NCBI GenBank assembly: GCA_016872115.1
Contig: VHBC01000011.1
Coordinates: forward strand, 1-64,000
Length of the DNA stretch: 64,000 bases
Reading direction: 5' to 3'
Source of the DNA: Sphingomonadales bacterium
Lineage (GTDB): Bacteria > Bacteroidota > Bacteroidia > Flavobacteriales_D > Crocinitomicaceae
The notes under the pieces were generated by a model that was given only the letters and a program-made list of their open reading frames with translations, had not been told where the DNA came from and searched no databases. A program made the position numbers and the translations under genes. Below, piece after piece: positions 46,273 through 55,186 of this stretch; positions within the stretch are counted from its first letter, which is position 1, and each line of letters opens with the position of its first letter.

Positions 46273-46602
46273 TTAAGATTGCAGTTTAGGGTTGTCGAGA
46301 TGACGGTTAGCATCGCGTTTGGTTTTCTTTTCGAGGTTTTTTTCCAAGGCCGCATCTAAGTCGATGCCTGTTTGGTTGGCCAAGCAACATAATACAAAAA
46401 GAATGTCTGCCATTTCATCGCCAAGATCCTTATTCTGATCGCTTTCTTTTTCTGACTGCTCGCCGTAACGCCTTGCCATGATTCTGGCTAATTCGCCAAC
46501 TTCTTCCATCAAAACCGCCATATTGGTCAATTCATTGAAATAACGAACACCTAAGGTTTGGATCCAATGATCTACTTTAGCTTGCGCTTCTTTAATTTCC
46601 AT
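46273..46602 (-). CDS. MazG-like nucleotide pyrophosphohydrolase
   Basis: A 109-residue all-alpha NTP pyrophosphatase. The Mg-binding EExxE motif is in MEEVGELARIMAR, and the second EMAD motif is in DLGDEMADILFVLCCLANQTGID. Members hydrolyse (d)NTPs, often non-canonical ones, to the monophosphate. It is the first gene of a three-gene operon. A perfect promoter box ends 4 nt before the ATG. Confidence 0.88.
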   Translation of the reverse strand: MEIKEAQAKVDHWIQTLGVRYFNELTNMAVLMEEVGELARIMARRYGEQSEKESDQNKDLGDEMADILFVLCCLANQTGIDLDAALEKNLEKKTKRDANRHLDNPKLQS

Positions 46603-46606
46603 AATA

Positions 46607-46614
46607 CAAAGGTA
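46607..46614 (-). promoter_or_regulatory. -7 box of the mazG operon, leaderless spacing
   Basis: Perfect minus-strand TACCTTTG ends 4 nt (TATT) before the ATG at 46602. Confidence 0.55.
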
Positions 46615-46637
46615 TCAAAACCTCTCGTTGATATGCT

Positions 46638-46645
46638 TACCTTTG
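46638..46645 (+). promoter_or_regulatory. -7 box of the aldehyde dehydrogenase gene
   Basis: Perfect TACCTTTG, 6 nt before the ATG at 46652. Together with the mazG box it makes a divergent pair only 23 nt apart. Confidence 0.52.
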
Positions 46646-46651
46646 TGTAGT

Positions 46652-48094
46652 ATGAAAAAATTGAGCAACTTCATCAATGGTGCTTATATGGCGCCGCAGA
46701 ATGGCAATTACATCGATAACTTCGAGCCAGCCACAGGAAAAGTCTATTCATTGATCCCCGACTCCGATGCGCAAGATGTAGAATTAGCTGTTCAGGCAGC
46801 AGAGGCCGCGTTTCCACTGTGGTCCTCTATGGGAATAGAAGCCCGGGCGGCTATATTGCGCAAGCTTTCCGAAGGCATTGAGGCCAATATGGCTGCATTT
46901 GTGACGGCCGAGTCCAAAGACAACGGCAAACCCATTAGCCTAGCGCAACACGTAGACATCCCACGAGCAGTTTCTAACTTTCATTTTTTTGCCACCGCAA
47001 TCGAACATTTTGCTTCGGAATCTCATCAAATGGAAGGTGTTGGACTCAATTACACAACCCGCAAACCGATTGGCGTAGTTGGCTGTATTTCTCCTTGGAA
47101 TTTACCACTTTACCTTTTCTCTTGGAAAATAGCACCTGCTTTGGCTGCAGGAAATTGCGTGGTAGCCAAACCCTCAGAAGTAACGCCGTACACTGCCTAT
47201 ATGTTGGGTAAAATTGCCAAAGAAGCAGGCATGCCGGACGGCGTTTTGAACATCCTTCATGGAACCGGCCCAAATGTTGGCGATGCTATTGTCAAGCATC
47301 CAAAAATAAAAGCAATTTCTTTTACAGGTGGTACCAAAACGGGAGAATACATTGCTAGAACTGCGGGGCCAATGTTTAAAAAGTTGTCTTTGGAGCTCGG
47401 TGGCAAAAATCCGAATATCATTTTTGCCGACTGTGACTTTAAAGAAGCCTTGAGCACCACCATTCGTTCTTCGTTTGCCAATCAAGGGCAAATTTGCCTA
47501 TGCGGCTCCCGCATATTTATTGAACGTTCCATCTACGAAACTTTTAAAGAAGCATTCGTAGCGGCTGTTTCTAAAAGTAAAGTTTCCTTTCCCGAAGATC
47601 CAGAGGCCAAACTCGGTGCGGTAGTTTCTAAACCACACATGGAAAAAATACTCAGTTATATCGAGCTCGCCAAAGAAGAAGGTGGCAGCATTTTGTGTGG
47701 CGGTAAACGTAAAATTTTACCAGGTGTACATGCAGAAGGATACTATATCGAACCAACCATCATTGAAGGTTTAGCCTATAATTGCCGCACCAATCAAGAA
47801 GAAATATTTGGGCCAGTAGTGACCATCACACCTTTTGATACTGAAGAGGAAGCACTCACCATGGCCAATTCAACACAATATGGTTTAGCGGCAACTGTCT
47901 GGACCTCAGATCTGAAACGCGCGCATCGCGTAGCAGATTTAATTCAGGCCGGTATCGTTTGGGTAAATGCTTGGTTGGTTAGGGATTTGCGCACGCCTTT
48001 TGGAGGTGTCAAGGCCTCTGGCGTAGGCCGCGAAGGCGGTTGGGAAGCTTTGCGTTTTTTCACCGAAGCCAAAAATGTATTCATCAAATATTGA
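46652..48094 (+). CDS. Aldehyde dehydrogenase, semialdehyde type
   Basis: NAD(P)-dependent aldehyde dehydrogenase of 480 residues from ATG 46652 (MKKLSNFINGAYM); an in-frame ATG at 46628 lies upstream of the promoter box and is rejected. The glutamate base is in LELGGKNP and the catalytic Cys in NQGQICLCGS. The cofactor motif SFTGGTKTGEYI is present, with EEIFGPVVTI near the end. The N-terminal layout resembles 2-hydroxymuconate semialdehyde dehydrogenases (DmpC/XylG/PraB). The neighbours give no degradative pathway, so the substrate is uncertain. Confidence 0.9.
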   Translation: MKKLSNFINGAYMAPQNGNYIDNFEPATGKVYSLIPDSDAQDVELAVQAAEAAFPLWSSMGIEARAAILRKLSEGIEANMAAFVTAESKDNGKPISLAQHVDIPRAVSNFHFFATAIEHFASESHQMEGVGLNYTTRKPIGVVGCISPWNLPLYLFSWKIAPALAAGNCVVAKPSEVTPYTAYMLGKIAKEAGMPDGVLNILHGTGPNVGDAIVKHPKIKAISFTGGTKTGEYIARTAGPMFKKLSLELGGKNPNIIFADCDFKEALSTTIRSSFANQGQICLCGSRIFIERSIYETFKEAFVAAVSKSKVSFPEDPEAKLGAVVSKPHMEKILSYIELAKEEGGSILCGGKRKILPGVHAEGYYIEPTIIEGLAYNCRTNQEEIFGPVVTITPFDTEEEALTMANSTQYGLAATVWTSDLKRAHRVADLIQAGIVWVNAWLVRDLRTPFGGVKASGVGREGGWEALRFFTEAKNVFIKY

Positions 48095-48102
48095 GCGCCA
48101 AA

Positions 48103-49341
48103 ATGAAATTCAATATTCTTTTATTTCTGCTTATTGCCTTTTGCACCCACGCCCAAATCAAACCGGCACTTTTCCAATTCAAAACAGATACAGTTCTGCA
48201 ATGGCATTACCATTTTGGAGATGAATTCAGCTCACAAGAAGTTGATCAAAGTAAATGGTATCCGCGCTACCCTTGGGGTGGTCTGCTACTAGACCAAAGC
48301 CAATGGGCCGTACCTGAAATGCTTACTCAAAAAAATGGTTGGCTGCATTTAGGCGCTAAAGAATTTAACCAAAAAACACAAGTTCCTAATTGGATGATCA
48401 ACCAAGAGCAAGCCAAAGAACTGGGCTTAAATATCAAGAACGACTCGGTTTACCTAGATTACCTGACTTCGTGCATCTGGAGTATCGATACCTTTCGTTA
48501 CGGTTATTTTGAGTGTCGTGCAGTTATTCCTCAGGGCAAAGGACTTTGGCCGGCATTCTGGCTCTTTGGACAAAATGGGAAAGACGAAATTGACATTATG
48601 GAATGTAAAGGTGAACGCAGTAACGACGTGCATGTAGATATTCACCTTCCCGAACGCAAAGATTACGTTAAAAACAATATCGGAATCAAAAAAGATTGGG
48701 GCGGCTGGATCCGCATGAAAAATCCGGTTGTAAATGACACCGTGATTTACTCAGGCGTTTGGCTACCTAATTCACTAACTTATTTTGTGAATGGTTTACC
48801 AGTCTCACATTTTGACGGAGATTTTTCTACCCCCATGAACGTCATTGTCAATTTAGCGGTTGCAAGAGAAAACTATCCCTTCAATCCCGGACCCAATAGC
48901 AAAACAAAATTCCCAGCTGACTACCAAGTAGACTACGTCAGGGTTTGGAAACTAGAACAATCTGCGGCCAAAAAAATGAGCGAGTTTCCGCAAATTAACC
49001 TAAAGGACAATGGCTGGATTTCAATGGAAAAAGAAGTGCTCAAAAAGAAAATACCGCTTATCTACCCCAAAAAAGCGTTGCATAAAGAACAAGGATTTGT
49101 AAGCCTCATTCCTGTTTCCAATGACAACTATTTGGTACAGCTCAATGGGAATGGAGAGGTTCATGTAAGCGCTTGGATAAAAGGAATTGAACAAACTCAA
49201 TTTATATCCGAAGTCGCAAAATTACAAGGAGAAAACATACTCGGAAAAGATATTTCCATTCAATTAAAAGATGCGCCTAAAAACATCGAATTAAAGATTA
49301 CCTACGGGGGGCAAACCATTTCGTATTTTCCATTTAATTAG
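48103..49341 (+). CDS. Secreted GH16 family glycoside hydrolase
   Basis: A 412-residue exported protein with a signal peptide (1-18, ending THAQ). The GH16 jelly roll at about 30-285 has the catalytic motif E162IDIME167, with the nucleophile and acid/base glutamates, and YGYFECRAVIPQGKGLWPAFWLF (134-156). Such enzymes cut beta-1,3(4)-glucans, agar or carrageenan; the substrate cannot be fixed here. The C-terminal 120 residues are beta-rich and not a T9SS tail. I use ATG 48103; the frame extends upstream into the aldehyde dehydrogenase gene, which it follows by 8 nt. Confidence 0.88.
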   Translation: MKFNILLFLLIAFCTHAQIKPALFQFKTDTVLQWHYHFGDEFSSQEVDQSKWYPRYPWGGLLLDQSQWAVPEMLTQKNGWLHLGAKEFNQKTQVPNWMINQEQAKELGLNIKNDSVYLDYLTSCIWSIDTFRYGYFECRAVIPQGKGLWPAFWLFGQNGKDEIDIMECKGERSNDVHVDIHLPERKDYVKNNIGIKKDWGGWIRMKNPVVNDTVIYSGVWLPNSLTYFVNGLPVSHFDGDFSTPMNVIVNLAVARENYPFNPGPNSKTKFPADYQVDYVRVWKLEQSAAKKMSEFPQINLKDNGWISMEKEVLKKKIPLIYPKKALHKEQGFVSLIPVSNDNYLVQLNGNGEVHVSAWIKGIEQTQFISEVAKLQGENILGKDISIQLKDAPKNIELKITYGGQTISYFPFN

Positions 49342-50281
49342 CCTTTCTTTTTCCTGGAAATCGATAACCCGCCACGAACTTCCATGCAAAATAAATTTGC
49401 CGATATTGGAAATCGTCAAAACGCAAACTTTTGTTGTCAAAATCGGTTACAATAAAAAAGAATTTTTCGTCCGATGAATATCCTCCCATAATTCTTAAAT
49501 CATACCTTGGTGCAATGCCAATGTTTGCTTTTGAAAATTCAGGTGTCGCATAACCCTTTATCTGCAAAACTGGGCCCAGTCCAGCCCAACCACCAATTTG
49601 CCAGTTATTTTTTCTGTTGACATACGCCAGACCAGGCGCGGCGCCAAAATCGAAGGCCTTGAGTTCGGTTAGCGTAGTTATCGGTTGTTGGTCCTGAAAA
49701 TCTTCCGGGATGAGTCCGCCATTTCGATTTGCGGAGCCAAAATAATTCAGCGTTCCTTTGAGATACCAAGTTAAAATCTCCTGATTATAGTGCGCTCGTT
49801 TACCGAGTAAACCGTTCATTTGGAAGTCTGAATTGCGGAAATACCAAGCATTGAGCATGCCATTGATAGAATAAGCCTCGGGGAAAATGAGATTTGGATT
49901 CTTGAGCGCGTAGCCAAATGTTGATTTGAACTCGAAATCGTACCAGATCCTCTTAAAAGTAAGGTCATAGGCAAAATTATATTGTGTAGTCTTGCCGTAC
50001 TTACTTGGAGAACGTAAATTACCTATCACAGGAAAACCCAAGCGCAAATGGAACCATTTATAGGCAAAACCAAACGCCAAGAACGGACTAAAATTATTTT
50101 TATAAGCAAGCGTGTTTTGCCCTGCTGAAAATGGGTAGGTTATTTGAAATGGATTGACGTTATAACCCAAATCGGCATAAATGATTGGCTTTTCCTTGAA
50201 ACTCTCAAGAACAGGTTGTTGTGCCTTTATAATTGTAAGGCAAGCAACGAAACTAATACTAATGAGTAAGTCCTTGCTCAA
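49334..50281 (-). CDS. DUF4421-type outer-membrane beta-barrel-like protein
   Basis: A 315-residue protein with an N-terminal signal (1-20, ending IIKAQ). Repeated amphipathic strands with aromatic ends, including FLAFGFAYKWFHLRLGF at about 87-103 and a last strand ending in a Phe before a basic tail, suggest an outer-membrane barrel. Overall it resembles DUF4421. The start overlaps the oligopeptidase B stop by 23 nt. The stop overlaps the convergent GH16 gene by 8 nt. Confidence 0.7.
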   Translation of the reverse strand: MSKDLLISISFVACLTIIKAQQPVLESFKEKPIIYADLGYNVNPFQITYPFSAGQNTLAYKNNFSPFLAFGFAYKWFHLRLGFPVIGNLRSPSKYGKTTQYNFAYDLTFKRIWYDFEFKSTFGYALKNPNLIFPEAYSINGMLNAWYFRNSDFQMNGLLGKRAHYNQEILTWYLKGTLNYFGSANRNGGLIPEDFQDQQPITTLTELKAFDFGAAPGLAYVNRKNNWQIGGWAGLGPVLQIKGYATPEFSKANIGIAPRYDLRIMGGYSSDEKFFFIVTDFDNKSLRFDDFQYRQIYFAWKFVAGYRFPGKRKAN

Positions 50282-52349
50282 GCCCTAAAATAAATGCATA
50301 AACTTTGGCACGTTCCAATCTTTCGACGCTGCGTCCTGAACCGCCACCGTGACCGGCATCCATGTTGCAATCAAAAATAAGCGCGTTATCGTTTGTTCTG
50401 AGCGTACGTAGTTTCGCTACATACTTTGCAGGCTCCCAATATTGTACCTGAGAGTCATGGTATCCGGAAGTGATATAAATGGCTGGGTAATCCATGGGGT
50501 GCAAATTATCATATGGAGAGTACTTCAACAAATAATAATAGTAATAAGGGTCATTTGGATTTCCCCATTCTTCATATTCACCGGTTGTGAGCGGAATGGT
50601 TTCATCGAGCATGGTGGTGACTACGTCAACAAAAGGCACCTCTGATACGATACCTTTGAATAAATACGGGGCCATGTTGGCGACTGCGCCCATCAATAAA
50701 CCGCCTGCACTGCCACCGTTCGCATAGATATGCGCTGGATCGCAATACCCCATATGGCCAAGGTATTCAGCCGCATTGATGAAATCGGTAAAGGTGTTGA
50801 TCTTCTTGTCAAATTTGCCGTCTTGATACCAAGATTCGCCCATGTATTTACACCCTCTGATATGCGCTGTTGCAAATACAAAACCGCGGTCCACTAAGGA
50901 TAATCTTGTCGGACTAAAAATATCTGGGATGGTGTAACCGTAAGAACCGTATCCATAGAGCAATAAGGGAGCTTTGCTCAAATCCGTGCCTTTTTTGTAC
51001 ATGATGCTCACCGGGATTTGGGTGCCGTCGTTGGCGGTGGCCCAAACACGCTTTGAAATATAAGCAGCAGGATCAAACTTTGGGTCGCGTAATTTCTTTT
51101 CAAAAAAGATATTTTGCTGTCCACTTTTTAGGTTGTAGGCATAAACCCTTGAAGGTGTTGTCATGGAATTATACGTATAATACAACTCCGTTGCTGCATA
51201 GTTATCGTTGAGGGCCAAGCCTAAAAAATAGGTTTCACCTTCAACCGAAATATAACTTTCTTTACCATCAGCTACTCCTTTTAATTTAAGTTTGAGTAGG
51301 CCGTTATTGCGTTCTTCAAGCAATAAATAATCTTTGAAAACGCTGAGTCCTTCGATGAGTACCTTTGGGTCGTGTGCCACGATTTCTTGACATGCAGAAA
51401 GTTCAGAAGGCTTGTTTTTTGAAAACAATACACGGTTATTAATGGCGTTGTCATTGCTTAAAATATAAAATCCATTTTCGTGGTGTTCAACCTCATAAAT
51501 ATGACCTGCTTTGCGCGGCAAAAAAACTTGGGCTTGTGCCTTTGGATTATCGGCATCTAAGAGCTGTACTTCAGAGGTTGTAGAACTGTAACTGTAAATT
51601 TGAATGTATTTGCTCGTAAGGGTTTTGCCGATACCTACGCTGAATTTATCGTCTTTTTCTTCAAAGATAAGCTCGTCAGCGCTTTGAGGGGTGCCCAGTG
51701 TATGGCGAAAAATTTGATACTCACGGAGTGTTTCTGGGTCTTTTTTGGAATAATAAATGGTTTTGTTATCGTTAGCCCATACCAAACCACCACTGGTTTC
51801 GGTGAGTACGTCCTTGAGGTATTTCCCATTCGTTCTAAACCGGACTTCGTATTTGCGACGGCCTTTGAAATCCTCGCAAACCGCTAAAACCTGATTATTT
51901 GGTGAAGGTGACCAACTTGCAAGCTCATAAAATGTTTTTCCTTTTGCGCGTTCGTTTTCATCAAAAAACAAAACAGCCTTGCCGTCCATCTCGTAGCGGT
52001 AGATTTGCTGATAATCCAAACCTTCTACACTGCGAATTTGATAGCGATAAGCGTTCAAAATGAAAGGAGCGCTGGTTTCATTTGGGTCAATCCGCTGTTC
52101 AAATTCATTAAGAAGTTCCGTAACTAAGGGGTCTAATGCCTTAAAGTATGCTTTGGCATATGCGTTTTCGGCATTGAGGTAATCTAGAACGGGCTGGGAA
52201 TCGCGCTCGCGCATCCAATAATAGGGGTCATTGCGCTGATGGCCGTGTTTTTCTAAAATTTGATCTTTGCGCGGGGCAATTGGTTCTTGTGCAGTGTGTT
52301 GTTGTTGCATAAACAAGTGAAAACAAGTGATTAGGAGCAGCTTTTTCAT
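50259..52349 (-). CDS. ptrB: Oligopeptidase B, S9 family serine peptidase
   Basis: Prolyl-oligopeptidase-family enzyme of 696 residues that cuts small peptides after Lys or Arg. A beta-propeller (about 80-415) gates the alpha/beta-hydrolase domain. The triad is Ser547 (GGSAGG), Asp632 (YHDSQV) and His667 (DAGHGG); the three residues have the same spacing as in the E. coli enzyme. The N-terminus (1-20) is hydrophobic, so periplasmic export is likely. Confidence 0.93.
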   Translation of the reverse strand: MKKLLLITCFHLFMQQQHTAQEPIAPRKDQILEKHGHQRNDPYYWMRERDSQPVLDYLNAENAYAKAYFKALDPLVTELLNEFEQRIDPNETSAPFILNAYRYQIRSVEGLDYQQIYRYEMDGKAVLFFDENERAKGKTFYELASWSPSPNNQVLAVCEDFKGRRKYEVRFRTNGKYLKDVLTETSGGLVWANDNKTIYYSKKDPETLREYQIFRHTLGTPQSADELIFEEKDDKFSVGIGKTLTSKYIQIYSYSSTTSEVQLLDADNPKAQAQVFLPRKAGHIYEVEHHENGFYILSNDNAINNRVLFSKNKPSELSACQEIVAHDPKVLIEGLSVFKDYLLLEERNNGLLKLKLKGVADGKESYISVEGETYFLGLALNDNYAATELYYTYNSMTTPSRVYAYNLKSGQQNIFFEKKLRDPKFDPAAYISKRVWATANDGTQIPVSIMYKKGTDLSKAPLLLYGYGSYGYTIPDIFSPTRLSLVDRGFVFATAHIRGCKYMGESWYQDGKFDKKINTFTDFINAAEYLGHMGYCDPAHIYANGGSAGGLLMGAVANMAPYLFKGIVSEVPFVDVVTTMLDETIPLTTGEYEEWGNPNDPYYYYYLLKYSPYDNLHPMDYPAIYITSGYHDSQVQYWEPAKYVAKLRTLRTNDNALIFDCNMDAGHGGGSGRSVERLERAKVYAFILGLEQGLTH

Positions 52350-52363
52350 GTCAGGATTTCTAG

Positions 52364-52371
52364 CAAAATTA
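52364..52371 (-). promoter_or_regulatory. -7 box of ptrB
   Basis: Perfect minus-strand TAATTTTG, 14 nt before the ATG at 52349. Confidence 0.48.
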
Positions 52372-52394
52372 ACGATATTCTCTCTTTAAAAGGT

Positions 52395-52402
52395 TACCTT
52401 TG
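52395..52402 (+). promoter_or_regulatory. -7 box of the methyltransferase gene, leaderless spacing
   Basis: Perfect TACCTTTG ends 4 nt (AAAA) before the GTG start at 52407. A GTG that follows a promoter box at the same distance as ATG starts elsewhere supports both the start and the leaderless model. Confidence 0.55.
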
Positions 52403-52406
52403 AAAA

Positions 52407-53186
52407 GTGAAGAAACTATATAAATTCCTACTTAACAAATTACCGCGACCGCTGCTCATTCGGCTCAGTTACGTCTTCCGCCTTTTTGCACCTGCCTTGT
52501 ACAAAGGCGACGCCGTTCATTGCCCAGTTTGCGGAAAATCATTTTCTAAATTTTTATCTTACGGTTCTGAAGTGGCTCACCGCGAGAACGTTCTCTGCCC
52601 TTATGACCTTACACTCGAACGCCATCGCCTAATGTGGCTTTATCTCAAAAACCATTCTGACTTCTTTTCAAAACCTGATCTCAGCGTTTTGCATATGGCT
52701 CCAGAGCAATGTTTTATCGATCGTTTCAAGGCTCAACCAAACTTAAACTACCTCACTGCAGACCTCGTTTCACCTATTGCAGACCTCCATTTTGACCTCC
52801 ACCAAATCCCGCTCGAAAACAACCGTTTTGACGTCGTGTTTTGTAACCATGTCATGGAACATGTTGCAGACCCAATTCAATGTATGTCTGAACTCTTCAG
52901 GGTGCTCAAGCCCGGTGGCTGGGCCATTATGCAAGTTCCGCAAGATTTCTCTCGAGAAACCACATACGAAGATCCAACCATTATATCCGAAGCAGACCGC
53001 GAAAAACATTATTGGCAAAAAGACCACGTCCGACTTTTTGGGCGCGACTACCCAACCTATTTGGAACGCGTTGGTTTTGAGGTAACTTCCTTTGATTTAA
53101 ACGCCAATTATAGCCAAGAAGACATCCTTCGCTTTCGCCTCATGAAAGAAGAAGTTTTGTATATTTTTACCAAACCGATTGTATGA
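52407..53186 (+). CDS. Class I SAM-dependent methyltransferase with Cys-rich N-terminus
   Basis: A 259-residue protein read from GTG 52407. The N-terminal part has CPVCGKSF (39-46) and a later LCPYDL, which may bind Zn. The methyltransferase-11 core has FDVVFCNHVMEHVADPIQCM and RVLKPGGWAIMQVP. Motif I, which normally binds SAM as E/DxGxG, reads LHMAPE here, a variant found in a subfamily of these proteins. The substrate is unknown. The stop overlaps the next gene by 4 nt (ATGA). Confidence 0.82.
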   Translation: MKKLYKFLLNKLPRPLLIRLSYVFRLFAPALYKGDAVHCPVCGKSFSKFLSYGSEVAHRENVLCPYDLTLERHRLMWLYLKNHSDFFSKPDLSVLHMAPEQCFIDRFKAQPNLNYLTADLVSPIADLHFDLHQIPLENNRFDVVFCNHVMEHVADPIQCMSELFRVLKPGGWAIMQVPQDFSRETTYEDPTIISEADREKHYWQKDHVRLFGRDYPTYLERVGFEVTSFDLNANYSQEDILRFRLMKEEVLYIFTKPIV

Positions 53187-54157
53187 AAATATTTGCCTTG
53201 ATTTTAAGCGTTCTTTTTGTGCTCAGTTCAAGTGCGCAAAAAAATATTTTCTTGAACATCCAACCCGTTTTTGGCACGCAGCCTTTTGTTTTAAACCAAA
53301 CTTACATCGGTAACGACGGCGTAGTAGTCGAAATTGAACACTTCAACTATTACCTCTCTGATGTCATTCTTTTTCATGACAACGGACAGCAAACCAATTT
53401 GCCTACCGATATCTGGTTAGTGACGCCTACTCAGAACAGCTTATATTTAGGCTACCTAAATGTAAACCAAATCGATTCTATCAACTTTACTGTTGGTGTT
53501 CCAAAACGCTACAATACCCAAGATGGCGCCTTAGCTCAAGACATTTCTACTTACCCCGAAACGCATCCATTAAGCTTTCAAAGTCCTTCGATGTATTGGG
53601 GTTGGTCTTTTGGCTACATGCACATGATTGTGGGCGGCAACGCAGATAGCAATAACGACAACATTCCGAATGCCTACTTTGAATTGCATAACCTCGGCGA
53701 CAACAACCAACAAAATGTGCGTCTAAACACCCTTCAAACCAATACTGTAGCTCAAATAGACCTCAACTTAAATTGTCATGTAGACCGCTGGCTTAATCAA
53801 ATTGCCCTTTCAAATATCGGCGTAGTTCATGGTCAAGCTGGTCCAAACCTAACCATTCTCCAAAATGTCAATAGTCAAGAAGTGTTTACACTTGCAGCCA
53901 ATGCCGGTTTAAGTGAAAATAACAGCCAAATGATTTCTTGGAGTCAAACACCAAATGTGCTTGTCCTTCACAGTAAAAATGAACTTTACGTGAACGGTTA
54001 TCAACTTTTCTCAAGCACCGGGCAAAAAATTCAAGATAGCCACGGTCAAGAGCCCACAGCACAAATTTCACTCGAGCAGCTCAGCTCCGGAAGCTATCTT
54101 TTAACCCTTACTATTAGCAACGGCCTGCAGCAAACGCTGCGCTTTGTAAAACCCTAA
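53183..54157 (+). CDS. MbnP family protein with T9SS sorting domain
   Basis: A 324-residue exported protein. A signal peptide (1-19) precedes an MbnP-type domain (about 20-245) containing FNYYLSDVILF and the family motif M137YWGWSFGY145 with two tryptophans. In related pairs (MbnP, and MopE/CorA-type proteins) a tryptophan is oxidised to kynurenine by the di-haem partner to make a copper site. The last 70 residues are a T9SS sorting domain (YQLFSSTGQKI ... LSSGSYLLTL), so this MbnP should reach the cell surface. The gene for the partner enzyme starts 4 nt downstream. Confidence 0.85.
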   Translation: MKIFALILSVLFVLSSSAQKNIFLNIQPVFGTQPFVLNQTYIGNDGVVVEIEHFNYYLSDVILFHDNGQQTNLPTDIWLVTPTQNSLYLGYLNVNQIDSINFTVGVPKRYNTQDGALAQDISTYPETHPLSFQSPSMYWGWSFGYMHMIVGGNADSNNDNIPNAYFELHNLGDNNQQNVRLNTLQTNTVAQIDLNLNCHVDRWLNQIALSNIGVVHGQAGPNLTILQNVNSQEVFTLAANAGLSENNSQMISWSQTPNVLVLHSKNELYVNGYQLFSSTGQKIQDSHGQEPTAQISLEQLSSGSYLLTLTISNGLQQTLRFVKP

Positions 54158-54160
54158 ATC

Positions 54161-55147
54161 ATGTGGCGCTTCGGAAGTATTGCCTTTACATTGCTCATCG
54201 GGTTCTTTGTTTTGCGCTGCGCAAACATTCAAGACCTCAACCTCAGTATATCTGTTCCAGCGCCTAAAGACAATCCACAAACAAATGCAAAAATAGCGCT
54301 CGGTCGTCAACTCTTTTTTGACAAACGCTTGTCTTTAGACGGAACTGTTTCGTGTGCAACTTGTCATAACCCGAGAAAAGCTTTTACCGATAACTTGGCA
54401 AAAAGCCTTGGCATCAACAGTCAACTCAGCGAGCGCAACGCACCGAGCATACTCAATGCGGCATTTTTAAAAACAGCCATGTTCGATGCACACTTGCAAA
54501 CGCTTGAGCTGCAAGTTATTGTCCCAATTCAAGAGCCCGTAGAAATGGGGCACAATATGAAGAACCTCATCAAACAATTGCGCCAAATTCCGGAATATCA
54601 AGCGGCAGCACAAGCTATTTACGGACGCGATTTCGATGCGTGGGTCCTCACGCGCAGTATTTCGGCTTTTGAACGAAGCTTACTTTCCATGAATGCGCCA
54701 TTTGATCAGTTCATAGCTGGCAACCATAGCGCCATGACAGCCAACCAAAAGGCGGGCTGGAAACTTTTTTCTGAGGAATTATATTGTACAAAGTGTCATC
54801 CTGCACCCTATTTTACCACCTTCGAAGCAGCCAACAATGGGCTATACGCGGATTATAACGGTAAAACAGACCAGGGCCGCTTTCGTATTCATCACGACTC
54901 TAGCGACATCGGCAAATTCAAGATCCCAAGTTTGCGCAACCTGCCGCTTACCTTTCCCTACATGCACGATGGCAGTCTTCAAACAATGGATGCTGTCCTT
55001 GCTCATTACCAGAGAGGCGGCGCCAAACATCCACTTCAAAACAAAGAAATTACGGCTTTTGAGCTCAGTCAGAAAGAAAAAGAACAACTCCTGGCTTTTT
55101 TTTATGCTTTGGTCGATACTTCTTACCTCCGCAGAAACGGCTTTTAA
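54161..55147 (+). CDS. Di-haem cytochrome c peroxidase-family enzyme, MbnH-like
   Basis: A 328-residue lipoprotein (signal 1-19, lipobox cysteine C20 in FVLRC). It has two haem-c motifs, C65ATCH69 and C209TKCH213, and the di-haem peroxidase core (GRQLFFDKRLS, RNAPSILNA, LRNLPLTFPYMHDG). Near twins next to MbnP genes modify MbnP rather than reduce peroxide, by analogy with MauG/MbnH. The gene lies 4 nt after the MbnP gene and forms a clear two-gene unit with it, so the MbnH role is favoured over a stand-alone CcpA. Confidence 0.85.
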   Translation: MWRFGSIAFTLLIGFFVLRCANIQDLNLSISVPAPKDNPQTNAKIALGRQLFFDKRLSLDGTVSCATCHNPRKAFTDNLAKSLGINSQLSERNAPSILNAAFLKTAMFDAHLQTLELQVIVPIQEPVEMGHNMKNLIKQLRQIPEYQAAAQAIYGRDFDAWVLTRSISAFERSLLSMNAPFDQFIAGNHSAMTANQKAGWKLFSEELYCTKCHPAPYFTTFEAANNGLYADYNGKTDQGRFRIHHDSSDIGKFKIPSLRNLPLTFPYMHDGSLQTMDAVLAHYQRGGAKHPLQNKEITAFELSQKEKEQLLAFFYALVDTSYLRRNGF

Positions 55148-55158
55148 CCGAGATTGCT

Positions 55159-55166
55159 TACCTTTG
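55159..55166 (+). promoter_or_regulatory. -7 box of aspS
   Basis: Perfect TACCTTTG, 20 nt before the ATG at 55187 and 12 nt after the stop of the MbnH-like gene. A TTG -33 at the proper spacing is missing. Confidence 0.48.
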
Positions 55167-55186
55167 TTTCTTCAAAATCAAAGGCT

